Assembly (NCBI GenBank): GCA_001897525.1
Contig: MKTB01000017.1
Span: 310,001 to 374,000, forward strand
Source of the DNA: Bacteroidetes bacterium 43-16
GTDB lineage: Bacteria; Bacteroidota; Bacteroidia; Chitinophagales; Chitinophagaceae
Direction: 5' to 3'
Length of the DNA: 64,000 nucleotides
Shown here one piece after another: positions 17,192 through 24,562 of this stretch (positions are counted from its first letter, which is position 1; the number at the start of each line of letters is the position of its first letter). The notes beneath the pieces were generated by a model. It ran no database searches. It saw only the letters and a list, made by a program, of their open reading frames with translations, and was not told where the DNA came from. The position numbers and the translations under genes are program-made.

Positions 17192-20008
17192 ATGAAAAAG
17201 ATCTTATTACTGGCACTTTTACTCATCGGGGTATGTGGTGCTGATGCCCGTAGCGCGCCTTTACCAGCGGCACCCAAAAGGGATGCCTTAGTCTTTATTG
17301 AAAACGTAGGGCAGATAACCGATCAGCACCATAAGCAGAGGAAAGATGTTCGCTTTAAGCTGCAACAGGAAAATTTTACGGTATTGCTCAGCGATAAAGG
17401 TATCCATTATCAATGGAATAAGGCTGAAGGCATTGACCCGCAAAACCTGCGTAACCATACGGCTTTCCAGGTGAATCATTACCGCATGGATGTGGAATTG
17501 ATCGGGGCTAATCCTAAAGCGGAGATCATCAGCGGGCAACAGGCCTCTTACTATGAGCGTTATTACCTGGAGCATTTAGGTTTAAAAGGGCAAACGGCAA
17601 GGGCTTTTGAACAGGTGACCTATAAAGATATTTACCCCGGCATCGACTGGGTCTTGTATGTGAGTAAAGATAAAGTAGGTAAGGAACAGCTTAAATATGA
17701 TTTTATAGTACATCCGGGTGCAGACCCGGCAAAGATCCGGCTGAAGTATAAGGGTGCAGGTAGTGTCGTGCTCAATAAAGACGGCAGCCTTTCTGCCAGT
17801 ACGCCCATGGGCACGATCACAGAAGCAGCGCCTTATACTTATGTGATGCAGGGCAATAAAACCGGGCAAGGGCAAATGGTCTCTTCCCGTTATGAGCTCA
17901 AGGATAATGTGCTGAGTTTTAAAACGGATGCCTACTCCGGTACCCTGGTGATCGACCCGTCACTGGAATGGGGCACTTACTATGGAGGAGCAGGCTTTGA
18001 CCTGGGTACGGTATTGGCCTGTGATTTTGCCGGGAATATCTATCTGACGGGGGCTTCCTGGATGGGCACTAATATCGCTACCTCGGGCAGCCACCAAAGC
18101 ACGAGTGCCGGGGATTTTGATGCATTCCTGGCCAAGTTTGATGCGAATGGTAACCGCATCTGGGCTACTTATTATGGGGGAAGCAGTGTTGACTACAGCT
18201 TCGGGCTTGCCTGTGACCAGAACAACAGGGTGTTTATATCGGGCACTACGCAGAGCCTGAGTGGTATTGCCACTGCGGGCAGCCACCAGGCAACTTATGC
18301 GGGATCTACAGATAACTACCTGGCCCGGTTTGACAGTGCAGGTGTGCTTTTATGGGCGACTTATTATGGCAGCAGTGGCAGCGAGTACAATGGCATTTGC
18401 ACGGTAGATGAAACCGGACATGTATACCTGGCGGGCTATACGGCCGGTAGTAATAATATTGCCAGTAACGGGCACCAGAGCAGTAATGGCGGTGGGATCA
18501 ATGATGCTTACCTCGCTAAATTTGATACTTCGGGATTGAGGATATGGAGCACTTACTACGGGGGATCGGGAAGTGATGAAGCGGATGGCATCGCCTGCGA
18601 TTTAATGGGTAATGTGTACCTGGGTGGTAATACCAACAGCCCCAACAATATTGCTACTGCCGGTAGTCACCAGCCTGTATTGGGGGGCTTATATGATAAC
18701 TTCCTGGTCAAGTTTGACCCGAACGGACAGAGGCAATGGGCAACTTATTACGGAGGTACGGGCAATGAGTTCAACGGGTATATGAGAATGGTTGCTTGTG
18801 ATAAAGCAGGCAATGTGTACACCTGCGGACATTCTCAAAGTGCTTCGGGTATTGCTACTGCAGGGAGCCATCAACCGGCACTTGCGGGGGGCTATGATGC
18901 TTACCTGGTCAAGTTCAATACTTCGGGTCAGCGCGCCTGGGGTACTTATTATGGCGGGGCCGGTGATGAAAACGGGGGTGCTATTGCTATTGATTTCTCG
19001 GATAAGATCTTCTGGTCGGGCATTACCACCAGCACCTCGGGCATTATTACGGCAGATGCGCAGCAGGTGAATTTTGGCGGTGGCCCTAATGATGCCTTCC
19101 TTTCCCGGTTTAGCGGTGCTGGCGTATTAGAATACGGAACTTACTACGGTGGTTCTGAAACGGATGAAGGTTATGCCGTAGGTTTTGACTATATAGGTAA
19201 TGCTTATATTTCCGGCGGTACCAACAGTTCTAATAATATAGCCACTCCGGGTAGCTTCTCCACGGTTTTCGGTGGTGGTATTGCGGTATATCTTGCTAAG
19301 TTCTGTACTTCGGTAGCAGCGACACAAATCGGCGGTCCGGATACACTTTGCGCGAATACTACAGCTACCTTTTTTGCCACACCTTTACAAGGAGCCAGTG
19401 CTTATATCTGGGATATCCCTTCGGGCTGGAGCGGCAGTTCAAATACTTCGAGCATTACCGTACAGACTAATGGCACGGGAGGCACAGTATCGGTAAGCGT
19501 TGTGCGCTGCGATACCAGTGCGACACAATCGCTACAGGTGCATGTGGTTCCGGAGATCCCGGCCCAGATCGTGGTCAACAATATGGTCTTGAGTACCCTT
19601 AATACGCACAGCGCTTATCAATGGATCAGGGATGGTGTGGCTATTGCCGGGGCGACCAATGCGACGTATACCGTAACACAGGACGGGCTATATACTGTTG
19701 CTGTGGCTAATCCTTATTGTAACGACACCTCTGATGCGGTATTGTTTAGCGGTGGTGTAGGCTTTGATGACCCGGTTAAGATTGCTGCGCAGATCAAGGT
19801 ATTCCCGAATCCTGCTATGGATAAAGTTTACCTCCGGTCTGATGCCGATTTCCGTTTAAGACTGTTAGGTATTGATGGCAGAGTACACCTGGAAAGCCCG
19901 AAAACGGAAAGTATTGATGTGCACTTTTTAAGTCCGGGCATTTATTTGTTGGAATTCCGCGATGCTGATGGCCGGCTTATAGGTATGAAGAAGCTAGTGA
20001 AGCAATAG
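17192..20008 (+). CDS. SBBP-repeat beta-propeller secreted protein with T9SS type A sorting domain
   Basis: 938 aa; repeated GNxYLxGxTxSxxNIATxGSHQ...DAYLxKFDxxGxRxWxTYYGG units; C-terminal VFPNPAMDKVYLRSDADF...GIYLLEFRDADGRLIGMKKLVKQ. Confidence 0.9.
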   Translation: MKKILLLALLLIGVCGADARSAPLPAAPKRDALVFIENVGQITDQHHKQRKDVRFKLQQENFTVLLSDKGIHYQWNKAEGIDPQNLRNHTAFQVNHYRMDVELIGANPKAEIISGQQASYYERYYLEHLGLKGQTARAFEQVTYKDIYPGIDWVLYVSKDKVGKEQLKYDFIVHPGADPAKIRLKYKGAGSVVLNKDGSLSASTPMGTITEAAPYTYVMQGNKTGQGQMVSSRYELKDNVLSFKTDAYSGTLVIDPSLEWGTYYGGAGFDLGTVLACDFAGNIYLTGASWMGTNIATSGSHQSTSAGDFDAFLAKFDANGNRIWATYYGGSSVDYSFGLACDQNNRVFISGTTQSLSGIATAGSHQATYAGSTDNYLARFDSAGVLLWATYYGSSGSEYNGICTVDETGHVYLAGYTAGSNNIASNGHQSSNGGGINDAYLAKFDTSGLRIWSTYYGGSGSDEADGIACDLMGNVYLGGNTNSPNNIATAGSHQPVLGGLYDNFLVKFDPNGQRQWATYYGGTGNEFNGYMRMVACDKAGNVYTCGHSQSASGIATAGSHQPALAGGYDAYLVKFNTSGQRAWGTYYGGAGDENGGAIAIDFSDKIFWSGITTSTSGIITADAQQVNFGGGPNDAFLSRFSGAGVLEYGTYYGGSETDEGYAVGFDYIGNAYISGGTNSSNNIATPGSFSTVFGGGIAVYLAKFCTSVAATQIGGPDTLCANTTATFFATPLQGASAYIWDIPSGWSGSSNTSSITVQTNGTGGTVSVSVVRCDTSATQSLQVHVVPEIPAQIVVNNMVLSTLNTHSAYQWIRDGVAIAGATNATYTVTQDGLYTVAVANPYCNDTSDAVLFSGGVGFDDPVKIAAQIKVFPNPAMDKVYLRSDADFRLRLLGIDGRVHLESPKTESIDVHFLSPGIYLLEFRDADGRLIGMKKLVKQ

Positions 20009-20023
20009 TCCTGAACTCAATTT

Positions 20024-20070
20024 TACCATAACAAAGCCCGCTTTATCATAAAGCGGGCTTTGTTATGGTA
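20024..20070. terminator. Long symmetric hairpin, bidirectional terminator
   Basis: TACCATAACAAAGCCCGCTTTAT-c-ATAAAGCGGGCTTTGTTATGGTA: perfect 23-bp inverted repeat. Confidence 0.93.
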
Positions 20071-20138
20071 TCCGTTTTGCAGAGCAGGAAGGGGCCTATG
20101 CCTGTCCGGCTATGCTCATAGGGCTATTTAAATCCATT

Positions 20139-20558
20139 TTATAGATGCTGCTGTACAAAGTCTCTGCAATAATCTTTAATGAGGGCACGTGTAGCCCTAA
20201 ACTGCTGCGCGATTTCATCTGCTGTGCCTGAAGCCCTTGCAGGATCGGGGAAATTGTGGTGTGATTTTTTTGCTTTGCCGGGAAACAGGGGACAACGCTC
20301 CCGAGCATGATCACAGACCGTGATCACAAAGTCAAAGTCGATACCGGCATATTCTAAAACATGATTGGAGGTGTGGCCGGATATATCCAGGCCATCTTCC
20401 AGCATTGTTGTGATGGCCATTGGGTTCAGGCCATGTGTTTCCACTCCGGCACTGTAAATGTCGGCCTTTCCTGCCGCAAAATGCCTTAAATAAGCTTCTG
20501 CCATTTGACTGCGGCAACTGTTGCCGGTACACAGCACTAATATTTTCTTTGTTTCCAT
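20139..20558 (-). CDS. arsC: Arsenate reductase / low-MW protein tyrosine phosphatase family (Trx-type ArsC)
   Basis: METKKILVLCTGNSCRSQMAEAYLRHF (CX5R P-loop), FDFVITVCDHARERCPLFPGKAKKSHHNFPDPA. Start METKK used rather than track start 20600. Confidence 0.85.
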   Translation of the reverse strand: METKKILVLCTGNSCRSQMAEAYLRHFAAGKADIYSAGVETHGLNPMAITTMLEDGLDISGHTSNHVLEYAGIDFDFVITVCDHARERCPLFPGKAKKSHHNFPDPARASGTADEIAQQFRATRALIKDYCRDFVQQHL

Positions 20559-20566
20559 GATGATTT

Positions 20567-20710
20567 TTATACGAATAACCAGATGATATTGATGATGCAA
20601 AACTTAGGGTCGAAGCCGAAAATGACTTGCAGCAGGATCACTGATGCTGTAATAATGACCGGCTTTTTATAGCGCAGGTATAGTTGTTTTAATTTAACAC
20701 TGCCCCTCAC
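20567..20710 (-). CDS. Small membrane protein, about 47 aa, GTG start, overlapping the DUF6428-like stop
   Basis: (V/M)RGSVKLKQLYLRYKKPVIITASVILLQVIFGFDPKFCIINIIWLFV: positive N-terminus plus hydrophobic helix; GTG candidates at 20710 and 20713; ends 8 nt before arsC ATG. The C-terminal part coincides with track ORF 20567..20779. Confidence 0.5.
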   Translation of the reverse strand: MRGSVKLKQLYLRYKKPVIITASVILLQVIFGFDPKFCIINIIWLFV

Positions 20711-21155
20711 CACAACAAGAAGATTTTTTGAGTTCGGCCAGCTGCAGGGGCTTTTTTTGTTGGGGGATGCCGCAGGCATCCTGGGCCAGGCAAGCCGTAG
20801 TTTTATTTTCCAGGATAAAATGCCGGTTATTAAATGCCAGACCGTATTTGCCGATGGTGCCGCTTTGGTATTCCACTTCTATTTCCAGGTCGGTAATGCC
20901 CAGTTGCTCTTCTGAAAGCCGGATGATATGTAATAGTTTTTCAGGCTTCAGGCGATGCTCATAATCATCTGCATTCCAAAGCTGGAAATTGACCACCTGC
21001 TCTTTACGAACGGTGCCGCCACAATCTATAAAATGCCTGCTTACCAGGCCTACTTCCGTTACATGAAAGTGTTCCGGCACCCATGCACCGTCAGGCAGTT
21101 GAAAGGCCACATTATCGAGGCCGGGTAATAGTGCTTTTAATTCAGAAAGTTTCAT
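20694..21155 (-). CDS. DUF6428-like protein of ars operons
   Basis: 153 aa; MKLSELKALLPGLDNVAFQLPDGAWVPEHFHVTEVGLVSRHFIDCGGTVRKEQVVNFQLWNADDYEHRL...; Cys-rich tail SSCCGEGQC. Confidence 0.8.
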   Translation of the reverse strand: MKLSELKALLPGLDNVAFQLPDGAWVPEHFHVTEVGLVSRHFIDCGGTVRKEQVVNFQLWNADDYEHRLKPEKLLHIIRLSEEQLGITDLEIEVEYQSGTIGKYGLAFNNRHFILENKTTACLAQDACGIPQQKKPLQLAELKKSSCCGEGQC

Positions 21156-21179
21156 CGTATTGATTTATTTAATTGTTAT

Positions 21180-21195
21180 AATGCAATATTGCGAT
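21180..21195. promoter_or_regulatory. Putative ArsR operator 1 (upstream of the DUF6428-like gene)
   Basis: AATGCAATATTGCGAT, imperfect palindrome sharing GCAATATT with site 2. Confidence 0.6.
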
Positions 21196-21215
21196 ATATT
21201 GAAGCATAGAAAATT

Positions 21216-21545
21216 TTAGCAACATTTGTTTGCGGCTATATTTTCCGTAAAAAAGAGGTCCAGTTCTTTTTTGAATTTCAGCCATACTTTTTCATCAATA
21301 CAGTAGCATACGCTGGTACCTTCAATATTTCCTTTAATGATGCCTATGTTTTTAAGCTCTTTTAAGTGTTGGGAAATGGTAGCCTGTGCCAGTCCTAATT
21401 CCTGTACGAGATCGTTACAGATACAGGCATTTTGCCTGATGATGTATTGCAGGATGGCAATACGGGCAGGGTGGGCGAGTGCTTTAAACACTGATGCCAA
21501 ATGATTTTGTTTTGCCGTAAAGATATCTGACCTGGTGACTCCCAT
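21216..21545 (-). CDS. arsR: ArsR/SmtB-family metalloregulator
   Basis: NHLASVFKALAHPARIAILQYIIRQNACICNDLVQELGLAQATISQHLKELKNIGIIKGNIEGTSVCYCI; CxC (ACIC) at the ArsR As(III) site. Start MGVTRSD. Confidence 0.9.
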   Translation of the reverse strand: MGVTRSDIFTAKQNHLASVFKALAHPARIAILQYIIRQNACICNDLVQELGLAQATISQHLKELKNIGIIKGNIEGTSVCYCIDEKVWLKFKKELDLFFTENIAANKCC

Positions 21546-21558
21546 TGTTTTTAATTGT

Positions 21559-21574
21559 ATCGCAATATTACGAT
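21559..21574. promoter_or_regulatory. Putative ArsR operator 2 (upstream of arsR)
   Basis: ATCGCAATATTACGAT: near-perfect 8+8 palindrome (one mismatch), matching site 1 at 21180. Confidence 0.65.
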
Positions 21575-21715
21575 CAATAAGCGGAACTATCAAATTTTAT
21601 TTGCTGCTCTGTTTAAAACCTGTATCTAATTCATCTGTTTAAAGAGCATGATAGCAGGTAGCCATCTCCATTTGATATCTATATGCGAAAAATAATGTTG
21701 TTATCATTTTCCGTT

Positions 21716-22543
21716 TCATTGGAAGTATTCGATGATTGTATAGTTGCCATCGTAATATTTGGTCAATAATTCTTTGAGATAATACTTGTGTTGCACGCCG
21801 GTGAGGACAACAATAGTTTTCCCTTTATGCAGGTTTGCCTGCTTTATAATATTCAGGGCCATGGCATTATTTCTCAGGTCCCAGAAATTGCACCAAAGTT
21901 GATAGCCATCCCGGTAGGAGATCTTTTCACCGTCAGGTTTGGTCACAAATTGCTCTGCAAAGATTGCTTCTGAATGAACGATCTTAGGCAGTTGATGATG
22001 TTGTATCTCCTGACGATGCCTGTTTAGTTGTTCAAACTCCATAGAATTCATGGCAGCAATACCTTTCTTAGAAAAATCAATCAGGGCTTTATTGGCATCT
22101 TTATAGGACTTGTATCGCTTTCGATTGGTCTTGCTGAGCAGCTTGTTTTCGTACAAGCTGTCCATAAGCTGTATCGCCAGGCGATCAGTAGGGGTCATGC
22201 CATTGTTTTTCCTATACCGGTTTCTGCCTTCAAACTCAAAGGGCAGGTTTAAGGTCGCCGGGTATTTTTTTATATACATCAGCGAAGCATTTTGTTCATT
22301 AGAAGTGGGCCTTATATCATCAAAGTAAGTGGCTATCTGTTCGCTATCATTTTCCTGCAATAATACATTGGGTTGAATACTATCCAATATTTCAAACAAC
22401 ATTTGAGGATTTAAAATCGCGGAAGCCTCATGAACGGTGCCAATGAGGTATAATTTAGTTTTTTGTGTGCTTTGAGCAAAACTAAATGTAGACATAAGCA
22501 GGAGAAGTATGGATAACAGCCCCTTTGTAAGTTTGTGGTTCAT
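21716..22543 (-). CDS. Secreted hypothetical protein, possible TraB/TIKI-like fold
   Basis: Signal peptide MNHKLTKGLLSILLLLMSTFSFAQ; LYLIGTVHEAS...LLQENDSEQ...IVVLTGVQHKYYLKELL. Start chosen internal to track ORF (22618). Confidence 0.55.
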   Translation of the reverse strand: MNHKLTKGLLSILLLLMSTFSFAQSTQKTKLYLIGTVHEASAILNPQMLFEILDSIQPNVLLQENDSEQIATYFDDIRPTSNEQNASLMYIKKYPATLNLPFEFEGRNRYRKNNGMTPTDRLAIQLMDSLYENKLLSKTNRKRYKSYKDANKALIDFSKKGIAAMNSMEFEQLNRHRQEIQHHQLPKIVHSEAIFAEQFVTKPDGEKISYRDGYQLWCNFWDLRNNAMALNIIKQANLHKGKTIVVLTGVQHKYYLKELLTKYYDGNYTIIEYFQ

Positions 22544-22931
22544 CGTTTCAATATGTGGGTCTTGCGGAGTATTATAAATTATGCCCGTTATAGCTGCAAT
22601 AGCGGCATTGCTTTGCATAGGGTATTCTGGCTAGTATTTTTTTATGGCCTCCTGGTTCATTTAATTGATTTATTCCTGGCCGACCAGTACTTTTTATCAT
22701 AAGCTGAAAGGTACTTAAATACCTGCGATTTTGTATAAACCAGTCATAGTTAATAGCAGGTGCTATTTAGAACTGTGTCCATAAAGTAATAAGGAGCAAA
22801 GCTGTAAGGTGTATGCAAAATAAGCAGTGCAACATATTTATATAAATTATTTAATTTTAGTGAACTGAAACCATAACAACGACTACCTATATGAATAGAT
22901 AATTATTGAGGACTTTTTAAATTATACTCCT

Positions 22932-23330
22932 ATGGAACTACATCAAACAATAGCCTCCTTAGAAGCCCTTGCTTCGGGTTGCTCACCTGTAACAGGAGAG
23001 CTGATTAGCGGAGAAAGTGTGCTTAATGAACGCTCTGTAATCCGGGCATTGCAGATTGCGATTGAACACCTCAAAAAAGACAAACCCACAAGCCAGGCAG
23101 GTATTGAAATTAGTGAAGCAGAGATTAAAGCAGCTATTCAGCTTTTCTCCGATCATCAGTTATCGCCTGCCTACAGCAGGCTCACGGCATTTTTTCTGAC
23201 CGGGAGAGACTTCAAAAATAAGTCTATTACCTCACATGAACTTTACGGAAAGTATAAAGAGGTCTACCAAAGGGGGCAGTTGCTGGACTTCTTTACCTCC
23301 TGGTTGCCGGATAATGCTTATCTTATTTAA
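22932..23330 (+). CDS. Hypothetical protein (132 aa)
   Basis: MELHQTIASLEALASGCSPVTGELISGESVLNERSVIRALQIAIEHLKK...; plausible composition and spacing. Confidence 0.55.
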   Translation: MELHQTIASLEALASGCSPVTGELISGESVLNERSVIRALQIAIEHLKKDKPTSQAGIEISEAEIKAAIQLFSDHQLSPAYSRLTAFFLTGRDFKNKSITSHELYGKYKEVYQRGQLLDFFTSWLPDNAYLI

Positions 23331-23515
23331 AAAAAAGTAGGGTTTCTCAGTATTGTTTAGGAATATAAGCAAATATAGTTTTGTTATAACAGGTTAATGC
23401 ACGTTACTAATTTTGAAATATCAAAAAATATGCAGGTTTTTCAAGACCTGTCTATCCTTTTAAAGTAGATCATAGTAGCCAACAATTTTCAATATAAACA
23501 AACCAGTTTTTAAAA

Positions 23516-23728
23516 ATGGCAGCCAGAAACAAGTTGTCATTCCCAACTGATGATGCAATCACGAAGTCTGTTTACCTGGTATTACGTGAAGGATCAAAAA
23601 AAAGGACCATGCCCATTAGGAACTGGGGCATGATCCTGAATCAATTTTTAACTATTTTTGGCAACAGAATAACGTTGTAAAAACCAAGCTCCCCGGTTAA
23701 AAATTTACACACTTAATGAGATAGTTCA
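23516..23728 (+). mobile_element. IS256-family insertion sequence remnant: transposase C-terminus plus right terminal repeat
   Basis: Unlisted 54-aa frame 23516..23680: MAARNKLSFPTDDAITKSVYLVLREGSKKRTMPIRNWGMILNQFLTIFGNRITL*, the C-terminal signature of IS256-type transposases; followed by ...TTTACACACTTAATGAGATAGTTC, an IR-like end. Confidence 0.75.
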
Positions 23729-23730
23729 TA

Positions 23731-23772
23731 ATTAACCACTCACCATTAACCATTAACAACTAACAATTACCC
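23731..23772. repeat. 7-bp tandem array, 6 units (RTTAACC/GTTAATG family)
   Basis: attaacc actcacc attaacc attaaca actaaca attaccc, ending exactly on the minus-strand stop codon. Confidence 0.85.
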
Positions 23773-24548
23773 TACCAGTCTTTGTCCAGCTTTTTCGGGC
23801 TTGTTTTACCTGCTTCGCCTTTGCGTTCCTGTACTTTTTTCTCGCTTTGCTGCACGGCATTCAACATTTCCGCAGCTCTTTGCTCGGTCATTTTCTGTGC
23901 CTCAGACTGGGACTGCTGTTGCTTCTGCTCTTCTTCTTTTTTCTTTTCTTCCTCGGATTGTTGCTTGTCTTTGTCCTTTTTGTCTTTATCTTTATCGTTC
24001 TTATCCTCCGGTTTTTTATCGTCCTTCTTATCTTCTTTGTTCTCGTCTTTATTGTCTTTTTTGTCTTTATCCTTTTGCTGATCGTCTTTTTTCTGATCCT
24101 GCTTTTTCAGCATCTCCTGGGCATAAGCCAGGTTGTATTTCGATTCCCGGTCAGCAGGATTGCTCTTTAGTGCATTTTTATAAGCATCCACGGCACTCTT
24201 CCAGTTCTTCTCTTCTGAAAAGCTATTTCCGATATTATGATAGGCCTTGGCCCTGAGGTTTTTGTCTGCGGTAAGGGTGAGGGCCTTTTCAAATTGTTTC
24301 CGGGCTGGTTCATACTTTTTGGTTTGCATCAAGGCATTACCACGGTTGTAAAAAGCTACCGGGTCCTGGTTATTTTTGCCTTGTGCTTTTTCATATAACT
24401 TATCCGACTCGGCATATTTATGCTGGTGATAGAGGTCATTCCCTTCATATAGTATCGAGTTTATATTAGCTTGCTTTTTCTGCTCCTGGGCAAAAGAGGC
24501 AATCGACAAAAAACATGAGATAATAACTATAAAATATCTGTAAATCAT
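23772..24548 (-). CDS. TPR protein, BatC-like, with K/D/E/Q-rich C-terminal region
   Basis: TPRs (ESDKLYEKAQGKNNQDPVAFYNRGNALMQTKKYEPARKQFEKAL) then KDKDKKDNKDENKEDKKDDKKPEDKNDKDKDKKDKDKQQ. Confidence 0.85.
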   Translation of the reverse strand: MIYRYFIVIISCFLSIASFAQEQKKQANINSILYEGNDLYHQHKYAESDKLYEKAQGKNNQDPVAFYNRGNALMQTKKYEPARKQFEKALTLTADKNLRAKAYHNIGNSFSEEKNWKSAVDAYKNALKSNPADRESKYNLAYAQEMLKKQDQKKDDQQKDKDKKDNKDENKEDKKDDKKPEDKNDKDKDKKDKDKQQSEEEKKKEEEQKQQQSQSEAQKMTEQRAAEMLNAVQQSEKKVQERKGEAGKTSPKKLDKDW

Positions 24549-24562
24549 TTTTTATACTAAAA

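Noticed and set aside
23782-24256. Plus-strand ORFs with long Leu/Phe/Ser runs that look like membrane proteins
   Set aside because: Antisense to the K/D/E/Q-rich low-complexity coding region of the BatC-like gene; composition fully explained by that.
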